A stretch of DNA of 48,840 nt from assembly GCF_003709565.1 (NCBI RefSeq), contig NZ_QNRC01000032.1, positions 1 to 48,840 on the forward strand, given 5' to 3'. Origin of the DNA: Paracoccus sigandri. GTDB lineage: Bacteria; Pseudomonadota; Alphaproteobacteria; Rhodobacterales; Rhodobacteraceae. Positions 9,058 through 17,804 of the stretch are shown here, one piece after another (within the stretch, counting starts at the first letter, position 1; each line of letters opens with the position of its first letter). The notes under the pieces are model-generated. The model was not told the DNA's origin. It saw only the letters and a program-made list of their open reading frames with translations, and made no database searches. The position numbers and the translations under genes were made by a program.

Positions 9058-10032
9058 ATGAGCTTTCATCCCATCGAACAAGCCCCCGCCCGTCTGAACC
9101 GCAGCGAGCTTGCGGTGCCCGGCAGCCAGCCGCAAATGTTTCAAAAGGCGGCAGATTCCGACGTCGACGTGATCTTCCTCGACCTCGAGGACGCGGTCGC
9201 CCCGGACGAGAAGCCGCAGGCGCGCAAGAACATCATCAAGGCCCTGAACGAGGTCGACTGGGGCAAGAAGACCATGTCGATCCGAATCAACGGGCTCGAC
9301 ACGCATTACATGTATCGCGACGTGGTGGACATCGTGGAACAGGCCGGCGAGCGGCTGGACCTGATCATGATCCCCAAGGTCGGCACCGCCGCCGACGTCT
9401 ATGCGGTGGACATGCTGGTCACGCAGATCGAGGACGCCAAGGGCCTGAAGAAGCGCATCGGCTTCGAGCATATCATCGAGACGGCGCTGGGGATGCAGAA
9501 CATCAACGAGATCGCCGCGGCGTCCAAGCGCAATGAAAGCCTGCATTTCGGCGTCGCCGACTATGCCGCCTCGACCCGCGCCCGCACCACCGTGATCGGC
9601 GGCGTGAACGAGCATTATTCGGTGCTGACCGATGCCGATGCCGAAGGCGGCCGCCACGTTCATTGGGGCGACATGTGGCATTATGCGCTGTCGCGCATGG
9701 TCGTCGCGGCGCGCGCCAACGGCTTGCGGCCGATCGACGGCCCCTTCGGCGATTTCTCGGACCCCGAGGGCTACAAGGCAGCCGCCTATCGCGCCGCCGT
9801 GCTGGGCTGCGAGGGGAAATGGGCGATCCATCCCAGCCAGATCGCGCTGGCCAACGAGGTGATGAGCCCTTCGGCCGCCGAGGTCGAGCGCGCGCAGAAG
9901 ATCCTCGACGCCATGGCCAAGGCCGAGGCCGAGGGCAAGGGCGCCGTCTCGCTGGACGGCCGGCTGATCGACTATGCCTCGATCCGGCAGGCCGAGGTGC
10001 TGGTCCAGAAAGCCCGCCAGATCGCGGCATGA
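9058..10032 (+). CDS. mcl: L-malyl-CoA / beta-methylmalyl-CoA lyase
   Basis: Cleaves malyl-CoA to glyoxylate and acetyl-CoA, closing the serine cycle; enzymes of this family also act on beta-methylmalyl-CoA in the ethylmalonyl-CoA pathway. The 324-residue CitE-like TIM barrel has VIFLDLEDAVAPDEK (metal-binding acidic residues), SIRINGLDT, MIPKVGTAADV, and a C-terminal KWAIHPSQIALAN segment. Length matches alphaproteobacterial Mcl1. The ATG at 9058 follows AGGAG; upstream in-frame codons would run through the promoter element at 8989. The gene overlaps gck by four bases (ATGA). Confidence 0.95.
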   Translation: MSFHPIEQAPARLNRSELAVPGSQPQMFQKAADSDVDVIFLDLEDAVAPDEKPQARKNIIKALNEVDWGKKTMSIRINGLDTHYMYRDVVDIVEQAGERLDLIMIPKVGTAADVYAVDMLVTQIEDAKGLKKRIGFEHIIETALGMQNINEIAAASKRNESLHFGVADYAASTRARTTVIGGVNEHYSVLTDADAEGGRHVHWGDMWHYALSRMVVAARANGLRPIDGPFGDFSDPEGYKAAAYRAAVLGCEGKWAIHPSQIALANEVMSPSAAEVERAQKILDAMAKAEAEGKGAVSLDGRLIDYASIRQAEVLVQKARQIAA

Positions 10033-11288
10033 CGGCACGGATCGCCGATATGCGGGCCCTGGCGCGGAAGCTCTATGACGCGGCCGTGCGCGCGGCCGAT
10101 CCTGCCCTGGCCGTGCGCCGGCATTTCCAGGGCCACCCCCCTGCCGCACCCGCGGCGGCGGGGCAGACCATCCTGATCGCCATCGGCAAGGCCGCGCCCG
10201 CCATGCTGGCCGAGGCGATGGCCCATGTCCCCGGCCCGGTGACGGCGCTGGCGGTGACGCATGACGGCAATGGCCGCGACATCCCCGGCGCCCGCGTCCT
10301 GACCGCCGGCCATCCCGAGCCCGACGAGGCCGGGCTGGCTGCCGGGCAGGAGATCATCGCGCTGCTGGACCGGGCGGGGCCGCAGGACCGGGTGATCGCG
10401 CTGATCTCGGGCGGCGGCTCGGCGCTGGTTCCAGCGCCGCGGCCGCCGCTGACCCTGGCCGACAAGCAGCAGGTGAACCGGCTGCTCTTGGCCAGCGGGC
10501 TGGAGATCGGCCAGGTCAACCTGGTCCGCCAGCAGCTTTCCGACCTGAAGGGCGGCGGCTTCCTGCGCCATGCCGCCCCTGCCCCGGTGACGGCGCTGAT
10601 CCTCTCGGACGTCATCGGCAACGACCTGGGCGCCATCGCCAGCGGCCCGACCGTCGCGCCGCTCGGCAGCCCGCGCGAGGCGCTGGAGCTGCTGGCCGGG
10701 CGGGGGCTGCTGGAGAAGCTACCCGCGAAGGTGCGCGAGTTGCTGGAAACCGGCGCGCCCCCTGCCCCGCTGCCCGAGGCCGAGAACCACCTGATCGGCA
10801 GCAACGAGATCTCGCTTGCCGCGATGCTTGCCGCGGTGCCCGAGGGCTGGGCTGGCCGGATCGTCAGCGACCGGCTGACCGGCGACGTGGCCGAGGCCGC
10901 CGCCCGCATCGCCGAGGCGGCCGGCAGCCGGCGCGACCGGCCCGAGGCGCTGATCTTCGGCGGCGAAACCACCGTCGCCCTGCGCGGTACCGGCAAGGGC
11001 GGGCGCAACCAGGAACTGGCGCTGCGCATCGCCCTGACGGGCGGGGACTGGCCGGGCCACTGGGTCTTTCTCAGCGGCGGGACGGACGGGCGCGACGGCC
11101 CGACCGACGCGGCGGGCGGCATCGTGGACGCCGGCACCGCCGACCGCATCCGCGCCGCCGGCCGCGACGGCCCGGCGCTGCTGGCCAACAACGACAGCCA
11201 CGCGGCGCTGCAGGCGGCGGGCGATCTGCTGCTGACCGGCGCGACCGGCACGAATGTCGCCGATGTCCAGGTGCTGCTGCTGGCCTGA
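10029..11288 (+). CDS. gck: Glycerate 2-kinase (GckA type)
   Basis: Phosphorylates D-glycerate to 2-phosphoglycerate, feeding enolase and then Ppc. The 419-residue protein has the two-domain glycerate kinase II layout: an N-terminal DUF4147 region (AIGKAAPAM, GHPEPDEAG, LISGGGSALVPAP, LVRQQLSDLKGGGF, LSDVIGNDLGAIASGP) and a C-terminal MOFRL region (GGETTVALRGTGKGGRNQE, LSGGTDGRDGPTDAAGG). The start codon overlaps the mcl stop, a sign of translational coupling. In this organism the serine cycle therefore uses the 2-phosphoglycerate branch. Confidence 0.95.
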   Translation: MTARIADMRALARKLYDAAVRAADPALAVRRHFQGHPPAAPAAAGQTILIAIGKAAPAMLAEAMAHVPGPVTALAVTHDGNGRDIPGARVLTAGHPEPDEAGLAAGQEIIALLDRAGPQDRVIALISGGGSALVPAPRPPLTLADKQQVNRLLLASGLEIGQVNLVRQQLSDLKGGGFLRHAAPAPVTALILSDVIGNDLGAIASGPTVAPLGSPREALELLAGRGLLEKLPAKVRELLETGAPPAPLPEAENHLIGSNEISLAAMLAAVPEGWAGRIVSDRLTGDVAEAAARIAEAAGSRRDRPEALIFGGETTVALRGTGKGGRNQELALRIALTGGDWPGHWVFLSGGTDGRDGPTDAAGGIVDAGTADRIRAAGRDGPALLANNDSHAALQAAGDLLLTGATGTNVADVQVLLLA

Positions 11289-11312
11289 CCCATCCGCGCA
11301 GCGCAAACGGAA

Positions 11313-11336
11313 ACGGCCGCCCGTGGGGGCGGCCGT
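11313..11336. terminator. Bidirectional hairpin between gck and the APC permease
   Basis: A perfect 10-base stem, ACGGCCGCCC with GGGCGGCCGT, encloses a GTGG loop. It lies 24 bases after the gck stop and 19 bases before the stop of the convergent permease gene. A short T tract (CGCGTTT) follows on the plus strand and AA precedes it, so it can serve both directions, though the U tract is weak. Confidence 0.7.
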
Positions 11337-11355
11337 CGCGTTTCAGGATCCGGCC

Positions 11356-13146
11356 TCAGCCCGGCAGCTGGAAGACCATGTTCGCCACCACGACCACCGC
11401 CAGGCCCCCCGCCAGCGCCAGATAGGGCAGGATGCCCGCCCGCCTCGGCCCGAAGCTGGTCGCATCATTGGCCAGGCCCAGATCCTCCAGCGCCTCAGGC
11501 GGGAAGCGGCCCTTGTCGGTGACATAGTGGCGCCACAGGAAGATCGGCACGATCAGCGCCGCGAAGATCGCGCCCGAGACCAGCGCATTGGAATAGCCCC
11601 AGACCTTGGCCCCGGCACCCAGGAACAGCGCATTGACGAAGGCCAGCAGGGTGTTCAGCCCGATCAGCCAGGTCGGCGCGCGCCAGGGCCGCTCCAGATG
11701 CGGCGAGTCGATGCGATGGATCCAGCCGGCATTGAGGTTCAGGAAGTTGAAGGTCAGATAGCCCACGTTCGAGATGGCCAGCACGTAGAAATAGCCGTTC
11801 GCATCCGAGGCCAGCGCCAGCAGGAACAGGTTCACCACGAAATTCGTCCACATCGCGTTGACCGGGGCGCCCTGCTCGTTCACATGGCCCAGGTATTTCG
11901 GCAGCAACCCGTCCCGCGACCCCTGGTAGAGCGTCCGGGCCGAGCCGGCGCAGGCCGTCATGATCGCCATGAACAGCGCCAGCAGCATCAGGACGGTGAA
12001 CAGCTGCGCCACCACCGGCCCGGCGCCGATCATGCCGCCCAGGGCCTGGGCGATGCCGGTGCCGTCGACGATCTCGGGCGCCAGCATCCCCTCGATGCCC
12101 AGAACCCCCTGGAACGAGAACGGGATCAGGCAGAAGAACGCCATGCAGAGCAGGCCGGTGAAGAAGATCGCGCGGAAGGTGTCGCGCTTGGGGTCCTTCA
12201 GCTCGCGCGTGTAGCAGACGGCGGTCTCGAAGGCATAGGTGGACCAGGCCGCGATATAGAGCCCGCCCAGTACCAGCGTCCAGCCGCCCAGGTTCCAGCT
12301 GCCCGGCTCGGCCGAATAGGCGCTCGCGGGCGGCAGGATGTTGGTGATGTTGGAATATTCGATCGAGCCGGTGAAGATCGGCACCAGCCCGACCAGCATC
12401 AGCGGCACCAGCACGATGATCGCCATCCATTTCTGCGCCGTCGCGGTCGAGGCGACGCCGCGATACTGGATCGCGATCAGGATCAGCATCAGCAGCGCGC
12501 CGATCACGAAGGTGGTGTTGAAGTAAAGCGTGAACAGGCCCGGAATTTCCAGGTTGAAGGCCGTCCAGCTGCGGATCGCCGGGGTCAGCGCCGCCACCGC
12601 GTCGCTGGTCAGCAGCGCCCGGATCGCCTCGGCGCTGCCAAGGCCGGGATGGGTGGCCAGGTATTCGGCCACGCGCGGGTTGTCGGCGGTGATCGCGCCG
12701 GCATGGGCGGCGACCCAGTCCAGCACCGGCTGCGATGTGGCCAGCGGCACCGGGAACAGCGCGTTCAGGATATAGCCCGCCGCGATGGCGCAACCCAGCG
12801 ACAGGACCGGCGACCAGGCGAACCAGTTGCACCAGATCGACAGCGGCGCAACGGGCTTGGCATAGCGCAGCCAGGCCATGGCGCCGTAGACCGAGGCGCC
12901 ACCGGACTTGTTGCCGAACATGCCGGCCATCTCGGCATAGGTGAAGGACTGCACGAAGCCCATCATCATCGAGACGATCCAGACGACGAAGGCGACCTTG
13001 CCGGTCGTGCCGGCGATGCCGCCCAACGAAAACAGCACCAGCGGCGGCACGCCCGCGGCGATCCAGAACGCGCCCGTCCAGTTCAGCGAACGGACCATGT
13101 GGCCGTTCTCTTGCGGCGTCTCCGCCGTCGTGGTCGTGTATGTCAT
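11356..13146 (-). CDS. APC-superfamily amino acid/amine permease
   Basis: A 596-residue inner-membrane transporter of the APC superfamily, with about 12 hydrophobic segments. It begins with a short cytoplasmic tail, then LNWTGAFWIAAGVPPLVLFS and the conserved FVQSFTYAEMAGMFGNKSGG. An unusually long hydrophilic stretch (about residues 140-215) interrupts the usual spacing and should form an external loop. It lies 183 bases downstream of dmmC on the same strand, so it may be the last gene of the dimethylamine operon. The substrate is then plausibly a methylated amine or N-methyl amino acid, but nothing in the sequence fixes this. The ATG at 13146 follows GGGGAG; a start at 13245 would add an arginine-rich leader. 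The 183-base gap to dmmC holds the palindrome TCCCGCCGGCGGGA (13184-13197). Confidence 0.85.
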   Translation of the reverse strand: MTYTTTTAETPQENGHMVRSLNWTGAFWIAAGVPPLVLFSLGGIAGTTGKVAFVVWIVSMMMGFVQSFTYAEMAGMFGNKSGGASVYGAMAWLRYAKPVAPLSIWCNWFAWSPVLSLGCAIAAGYILNALFPVPLATSQPVLDWVAAHAGAITADNPRVAEYLATHPGLGSAEAIRALLTSDAVAALTPAIRSWTAFNLEIPGLFTLYFNTTFVIGALLMLILIAIQYRGVASTATAQKWMAIIVLVPLMLVGLVPIFTGSIEYSNITNILPPASAYSAEPGSWNLGGWTLVLGGLYIAAWSTYAFETAVCYTRELKDPKRDTFRAIFFTGLLCMAFFCLIPFSFQGVLGIEGMLAPEIVDGTGIAQALGGMIGAGPVVAQLFTVLMLLALFMAIMTACAGSARTLYQGSRDGLLPKYLGHVNEQGAPVNAMWTNFVVNLFLLALASDANGYFYVLAISNVGYLTFNFLNLNAGWIHRIDSPHLERPWRAPTWLIGLNTLLAFVNALFLGAGAKVWGYSNALVSGAIFAALIVPIFLWRHYVTDKGRFPPEALEDLGLANDATSFGPRRAGILPYLALAGGLAVVVVANMVFQLPG

Positions 13147-13329
13147 TGAAAGACTCCCCTGCCGGCTTTTCTGTTCCGGCCGCTCCCGCCGGCGGGAACG
13201 CGGCTTGTGCTTCTCGAATACCCGCCATTCGGGGAACGGCGGCATGACGATGCCCTTCCGGCGGCCACATGGCCGGCCGGCTCGGCCCCGCAGCGGGGGC
13301 GGCTGTTGCCCGGTCGGGTTGTCCCGGCC

Positions 13330-14376
13330 CTAGTCGTCGGCGAAGATTCCGGGCGAGGTCGGTTTTCCGTCGTCGAACTGCGCGAGATAGTCGATGATGA
13401 TCTGGCGGTTGACGGCGAAGCCCTTGTAGTCGGCCAGCTCGTCGGGCAGGTCGCGGATCACCCGGTGCAGCCGGCGCGCCCATTTCGGCACCGTCACCAG
13501 GTCCTCAAGCGCGATCAGGTAGCAGCGGATCGGAAAGGCCAGCGCGTTCGAGCGCGGCAGCCGCCAGAAGCTTTGCAGCTCCACCCGCAGATATTGCTTG
13601 GCGCCGACATTTTCCGGGGTGATGGTGCGCTTCTCGGGGCCCCAGAGGTGATAGTTCTCGGGGCTGGTGTCCAGCCGCGGATTGACCGTCATCGTCCAGT
13701 TCAGCCGCCGCGACGGCGCGCCCTGCTGCACCGCCAGCAGGAATTTCAGCGCCCGCTGGAAGATGCCCATCTCGGCCGCCTTCGGCACCGGCGCATGCCA
13801 TTCGAAGAAGTTCATGCCGATGTCGAAATCCAGCGACCAGTCCGCCTGGCTGGTCACCATGCCGGCATCCATCCACAGGTTGCCCTCGCGCTGGTCCAGC
13901 ACTGCGAAATCGCCCTGCGCCTGGCGGGTGATGTATTCCAGCGGCCCGCAGGGCAGCGTCGTCGGGTCGAGGAAGGTGAAGCGCTGTTCGATCCCCAGCG
14001 GCCGATTGATCCAGTGCCAGCGGTCGCCGTCGCGATGCAGCTGGAACAGTTCCGGGTAATCCTCGGCCTTGCACTGCATGATCAGCTCCAGCAGGTCCCA
14101 GCCCGCCAGCTCCATATGCGGCAGCGACTGGCAGCGCAGCGGGTCCCCGGCCAGGGTGATCGCCCGGTCGCGCATCTCGGCCACGTAATGCTCGTCCACG
14201 TCGAAGCGCTTCTCGAAGACGCTGCCGGCGCGGCCCCCCGTCCCATGCGGCTCCATGTTGACGGAATACATGTAGTCGTCCTTGTCGAACGGAAACGGAA
14301 ACCGCCGGATGGCTTCGGCAGAGTTGCGGAAGCTGTAATCGTCACGGAAGGTCTCGTCGTTGAACCGGATGGTCAT
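13330..14376 (-). CDS. dmmC: Dimethylamine monooxygenase haem subunit (DUF3445/HODM family)
   Basis: A 348-residue protein of the DUF3445 (haem-dependent oxidative N-demethylase) family, the presumed catalytic component that oxidises dimethylamine to methylamine and formaldehyde. Visible features include FPFPFDKDDYMYSVNMEPHG near the N-terminus, LAGDPLRCQSLPHMELAGWD, a histidine-rich central region, VNPRLDTSPENYHLWGPEKR, and RSNALAFPIRCYLIALEDL near the C-terminus. It is the fourth gene of a dmmDABC arrangement, 10 bases after dmmB, with AGGAG before the ATG. The gene order matches what I recall for marine Rhodobacterales that degrade trimethylamine. Confidence 0.88.
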   Translation of the reverse strand: MTIRFNDETFRDDYSFRNSAEAIRRFPFPFDKDDYMYSVNMEPHGTGGRAGSVFEKRFDVDEHYVAEMRDRAITLAGDPLRCQSLPHMELAGWDLLELIMQCKAEDYPELFQLHRDGDRWHWINRPLGIEQRFTFLDPTTLPCGPLEYITRQAQGDFAVLDQREGNLWMDAGMVTSQADWSLDFDIGMNFFEWHAPVPKAAEMGIFQRALKFLLAVQQGAPSRRLNWTMTVNPRLDTSPENYHLWGPEKRTITPENVGAKQYLRVELQSFWRLPRSNALAFPIRCYLIALEDLVTVPKWARRLHRVIRDLPDELADYKGFAVNRQIIIDYLAQFDDGKPTSPGIFADD

Positions 14377-14386
14377 GGCCGGACTC

Positions 14387-15334
14387 CTATCGGTCGATGA
14401 TCAGCGTCTCGCCGCGGAAGCGCGAGACGCAGGGCATGATGCGGCTCTGCGAGGAGCGGTCGTCCTCGGACAGCCAGTGGTCGTGATGCTCGATGCGGCC
14501 GTGGCAGGACAGCACCTGCGTCTCGCAGCGCCCGCAGGCGCCGCCGCGGCAGGACCAGTCGATCTCGACCCCGGCCGCCTCCAGCGCCTCGAGCAGGCTC
14601 TGATGCGCGCCGACCTCGATGGTCCGCCCCGAGCGCGCCAGCACCACCGCGAAGGGCCGGCCGGGCGGCGGCGCCTGGAAGACCTCGGAATGCAGCACGG
14701 TTTTCGGCCAGCCCAGCCGGGCGCCCGCTTCCGCCACCGCGGTGATCAGCCCCTCGGGGCCGCAGGTATAGACATGCGTGCCAAGCGGCTGGCCGGACAG
14801 GATCCCCCCCAGATCCAGGTGGTCTCCCTCGTCCGAGATATGGACATGGATCTGCGGCACGTCCGGCAGCAGCTTCAGCCCGGCCGCCTCGGCGCGCGAG
14901 CGGGCGGCGTAATGCAGCTCGAAGGGCAGCTGCATGCGCAGAAGCTGGCGGACCTGGGCGACGAAGGGGGTGATGCCGATGCCGCCGGCGATCAGCACAT
15001 GCTTCCTGGCCCGCAGGTCCAGCGCGAACAGGTTCAGCGGCAGCGAGATGCGCAGCTGGTCGCCGGGCTGCACCCGGCCATGCATGAAGCGCGAGCCGCC
15101 GCGCCCGCCATCCTCGCGCCGCACCGCGATCTCGTAGCCCGAGCCGTCCTGCGGGTCCGAGATCAGCGAATAGGCGTTGCGGCGCAGCACCTCGCCGTCC
15201 GGCATCTCGACCACGACATGCGCGCCGCCGGAAAACAGCGGCAGGGCCGCGCCCTGCGGATGCTCGAAGCGAAAGCGTTTGACCAGCGGCGTCAGCGATT
15301 CGGCCGCCGCCACGCGCAGCATCAGGGACGTCAT
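14387..15334 (-). CDS. dmmB: Dimethylamine monooxygenase reductase subunit (FNR + 2Fe-2S ferredoxin)
   Basis: A 315-residue electron-transfer protein. Residues 1-230 are a ferredoxin-reductase module with the flavin motif RRNAYSL and the nucleotide-binding motif IAGGIGITPFVAQV, followed by CGPEGL. The C-terminus is a plant-type 2Fe-2S domain with CRGGACGRC and a fourth cysteine in VLSC. This phthalate-dioxygenase-reductase layout passes electrons from NAD(P)H through flavin and the cluster to the DmmC haem. The ATG at 15334 overlaps the dmmA stop by four bases (ATGA); a longer frame to 15511 lies inside dmmA and is rejected. Confidence 0.9.
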   Translation of the reverse strand: MTSLMLRVAAAESLTPLVKRFRFEHPQGAALPLFSGGAHVVVEMPDGEVLRRNAYSLISDPQDGSGYEIAVRREDGGRGGSRFMHGRVQPGDQLRISLPLNLFALDLRARKHVLIAGGIGITPFVAQVRQLLRMQLPFELHYAARSRAEAAGLKLLPDVPQIHVHISDEGDHLDLGGILSGQPLGTHVYTCGPEGLITAVAEAGARLGWPKTVLHSEVFQAPPPGRPFAVVLARSGRTIEVGAHQSLLEALEAAGVEIDWSCRGGACGRCETQVLSCHGRIEHHDHWLSEDDRSSQSRIMPCVSRFRGETLIIDR

Positions 15335-15939
15335 GGCTTGATCTCCTGCGGCTCGGGCACCTGGCCCGGCGTCTCGGCATCGACGCAAACCCCCTGGAAG
15401 GCGCCGATGCGGCGCGAGTAATGGTCGCGCACGAACAGGTTCAGCCCGCAATGCGCGCAGGTGAACGGGTCGGTGGTGACGTTCTCGGTGATGCCCTTGC
15501 AATGCACGCATTGCATCCGCCGGGCGATGCCGCCGCGATGCTCGGCATCGATCGCCTCCAGCGGCATTCCGGCGGCCAGCGCATCGGCCATGGCCTGGCC
15601 GATCAGCCCCTCGTCGCCGGCAAGGTAAAGCCGGGTGCCCATATGCGCATCGGCCAGCGCCCGCACGAAGCGCGGCCGCAGCGCGGCGTAATCCGGCCCC
15701 TCGACATAACCGGCCGGCCCCAGCGCCCGCAGCCGCGCCGCAAGACCCGGACCGGCGCCGGCGGGGATCCAGAACAGATGCGCCCGGCGCATGACCGAGG
15801 GGTCGGCCCCGGCCAGCTCGGCCAGCGCCTCGCCGCCCGCCCCCTCGGCCAGCATCAGCGCCGGCAGCGCCCCGTGCGGGCGCAGCCCGGCATAGACCGG
15901 GCGGCTGGGGATGGAAGATGAAAATTCGGTGGCTCGCAT
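15331..15939 (-). CDS. dmmA: Dimethylamine monooxygenase small subunit (DmmA-like)
   Basis: A 202-residue accessory subunit. The N-terminal two thirds are alanine- and leucine-rich and look like a nucleotide- or flavin-binding-type fold without a catalytic motif I can name. The C-terminal third has two CxxC pairs, CVHC (about residues 144-147) and CAHC (about 161-164), spaced like a zinc ribbon or small metal centre, followed by FVRDHYSRRIGAFQGVC. This matches the C-terminal domain described for DmmA. The gene sits between dmmD and dmmB and overlaps dmmB. AGGGAGAA lies ahead of the ATG. Confidence 0.82.
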   Translation of the reverse strand: MRATEFSSSIPSRPVYAGLRPHGALPALMLAEGAGGEALAELAGADPSVMRRAHLFWIPAGAGPGLAARLRALGPAGYVEGPDYAALRPRFVRALADAHMGTRLYLAGDEGLIGQAMADALAAGMPLEAIDAEHRGGIARRMQCVHCKGITENVTTDPFTCAHCGLNLFVRDHYSRRIGAFQGVCVDAETPGQVPEPQEIKP

Positions 15940-16006
15940 TCGCTGCGTTCTCCCTGTCGCGGAGGGGACGGGGCGGTCTTGGCGCCGCCCTCGCTTCCCG
16001 GTCGGT

Positions 16007-17140
16007 TCAGCCCTTGGCGGTGCGACGCTTCTTCTCGGGATCGTGGAAGGGCATCGGCTGGGCGGTGGCGGCGATGTCGCCGCCGGGATTGCGGATGGTC
16101 AGCGGCGTGCCGGGCACCGCGCAATCCACCGGCATCCGGGCGATGCCGATATTGTGCCGGTTCAGCGGGCTGTAGAAGCCGATGGTCACCACGCCGACCT
16201 GCTTGCCGTCCCTGATGATCGGCGCGCCCTCGACCGCCGCCTCGGTGCCCTCCAGCTTGACGCCGTAGATCTTGAAGCGTTCCTTGCCCTGCAGCCGGTA
16301 ATGTTCCTCGGCGCCGCGGAAGCCGGTCTTGCCGGGCGAGACGGTGAAATCCAGCCCCAGCTCCCACAGCGTGTCGCCGCAGGGCTGGTCCTCGAACGGG
16401 TATTTCTCGGAATTGTCATAGGGGAAGAACAGCAGGTAGCTTTCGGCGCGCAGCAGGTCCAGCGTGGTGAAGCGGGTCGGGATGATGCCCATCGCCGCGC
16501 CCTCGGCCACGATCGTGTCCCAGATCTCGGGCGCGTCCTGGCGGCGGCAGAAGATCTCGTAGCCGCGCTCGCCCGTATAGCCGGTGCGCGAGATCGTCAC
16601 CGGCTTGCCGAACAGCGTGGTGTGGATATGGCTGAAATAGACCACGTCCCGGATCCCCGGCACATGCTTTTCCAGATAGTCCACCGCCAGCGGCCCCTGC
16701 AGCGAGATGTCGTGCAGGTCGTCGTCGAACAGCACGCTGACATTGCGCCCCTGGGCCGCCATGGTCAGCTGCTCGTGCCCCTGGCCGGCGCCATGCACCA
16801 CCATGAAGCTGTGCGGGCCCATGCGGTAGATCACGCAGTCGTCGACGAACTTGCCGCCGTCGTTCAGCATGCAGGCATAGGTCGAACGTCCGGGCTTGAT
16901 CTTCTCGACCGCGCGGGTGGTGGCGCGGTCGATGACATGGCCGGCATGGGGGCCGATCACATGCACCTTCTTCAGCCCCGAGACGTCCATCACCCCGGCC
17001 TTGGTGCGGATCGCCGTGTATTCCTCGAGCTGGTCCTTGTCATAGGTCCAGGCCGTCCCCATTCCGCTCCAGTCCTCGAGCGCCGAGCCCAAGGCCCGGT
17101 GCCGGTCCGCCAGAGCCGAAAAACGCCAGGTCGCTGTCAT
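16007..17140 (-). CDS. dmmD: GcvT-like aminomethyltransferase (DmmD)
   Basis: A 377-residue member of the aminomethyltransferase (GcvT) family, which binds tetrahydrofolate and moves a methylene or methyl group onto it. Visible motifs: MDVSGLKKVHVIGPHA, the folate-site acidic pair in GGKFVDDCVIYRM, the SRTGYTGERGYEIFC segment, and the C-terminal IGFYSPLNRHNIGIARM barrel. It is the first gene of the dmmDABC operon, so its likely job is to capture formaldehyde or methylene units released from dimethylamine as methylene-THF (inference). DMSP demethylase and dimethylglycine enzymes share this fold and are alternatives. The ATG at 17140 follows an excellent AGGAGGA site. Confidence 0.87.
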   Translation of the reverse strand: MTATWRFSALADRHRALGSALEDWSGMGTAWTYDKDQLEEYTAIRTKAGVMDVSGLKKVHVIGPHAGHVIDRATTRAVEKIKPGRSTYACMLNDGGKFVDDCVIYRMGPHSFMVVHGAGQGHEQLTMAAQGRNVSVLFDDDLHDISLQGPLAVDYLEKHVPGIRDVVYFSHIHTTLFGKPVTISRTGYTGERGYEIFCRRQDAPEIWDTIVAEGAAMGIIPTRFTTLDLLRAESYLLFFPYDNSEKYPFEDQPCGDTLWELGLDFTVSPGKTGFRGAEEHYRLQGKERFKIYGVKLEGTEAAVEGAPIIRDGKQVGVVTIGFYSPLNRHNIGIARMPVDCAVPGTPLTIRNPGGDIAATAQPMPFHDPEKKRRTAKG

Positions 17141-17449
17141 GAAAATTCCTCCTCGTTGGCATCCGTTCCACGATCCGCTCCGGGCGGACAATGGCGTCTG
17201 TGGCAGCGAAGGGCGGCAAGCGGCTCGACCAGGCAGCCGGCGGCAAGCATCCTGCGGCAGACGAGGCGCCTGTTCGGCGGCCTGCCCGGCAATGCCCGGA
17301 TGAACAAGATGGCAGCTTGTCCATCCGCGGGGGCCAGGCTCCGGACGGAGGGATGACCCATGAACCACCTGTTGTTGATCGGACCCGTTTTGCATCCGCT
17401 CGCTTGTTGATTCCATTCAACACGCATGTCGCCTAAAAAGCAATTATTT

Positions 17450-17462
17450 TTCTTAACAGGAA
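17450..17462 (+). promoter_or_regulatory. Candidate C1-regulon operator, copy B (upstream of dmmDABC)
   Basis: TTCTTAACAGGAA lies in an AT-rich island 310 bases ahead of the leftward dmmD start. It fits TTCTTnACnGGAA exactly and shares the preceding ATTATTTT run with the other copies. It reads on the plus strand although the gene it would control reads on the minus strand. Confidence 0.45.
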
Positions 17463-17706
17463 TGTTTTGAGTATCTTTCTGCCCATCCCCGCTGCAAACC
17501 GCGATGTTTTAGGCAAAAACCGCCGACAGCGCGTCGCGCCCCGAGGGTGCCGAAGCTGCCTTGGCCAACGCAAGCCCGTGGCCTGCGCCGGCATGAAGGC
17601 CCCGGAAGACGGCGGCGGCGAATCGATCCGGCCGGCCTTCCCTGGCGGCATGACCCCGGCACCGCCCCGCCCGCGACAGGTAAGGTCTTCATTCCGAAGC
17701 GAAATC

Positions 17707-17746
17707 CATGCCGGCGCAGCGACTTCCAGGTCACCGCGCCGGCATG
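17707..17746. repeat. 11-base inverted repeat downstream of purU
   Basis: CATGCCGGCGC at 17707-17717 pairs perfectly with GCGCCGGCATG at 17736-17746, leaving an 18-base loop. A further direct copy of GCGCCGGCATG occurs at 17585-17595. It may end or stabilise the folD-purU transcript, or be a dispersed genomic repeat. Confidence 0.5.
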
Positions 17747-17757
17747 GCTGGCTGGGT

Positions 17758-17780
17758 CCCAGGCCCCTTGGGGCCATGGG
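17758..17780 (-). terminator. Hairpin after the folD-purU operon
   Basis: CCCAGGCCCC and GGGGCC-A-TGGG form a 10-base stem with one bulged base and a two-base turn, 24 bases beyond the purU stop. No U tract follows on the minus strand, so termination by this element alone is uncertain. Confidence 0.4.
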
Positions 17781-17804
17781 CGATGACGGGCCTGGGCGAC
17801 GCGG

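Larger units (their letters stand above)
17141..17804. other. 664-base intergenic region between purU and dmmD
   Basis: No convincing protein gene is visible on either strand; the open frames here are low-complexity and lack domain signals. The right half, just after the purU stop, holds two hairpins (17707-17746 and 17758-17780) and a third copy of GCGCCGGCATG at 17585-17595. The middle holds an AT-rich tract around 17432-17470 with operator copy B. From there to the dmmD start is about 300 bases, so the dmm transcript may have a long leader. A weak leftward promoter, TTGCTT-17-TTGAAT, can be drawn just below the operator. I looked for a glycine riboswitch and did not find its conserved core. 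Confidence 0.5.

Noticed and set aside
17141..17804. Glycine riboswitch ahead of the GcvT-like dmmD
   Set aside because: GcvT genes often have one, so I looked on the minus strand, but the conserved purine-rich core of either aptamer is absent.
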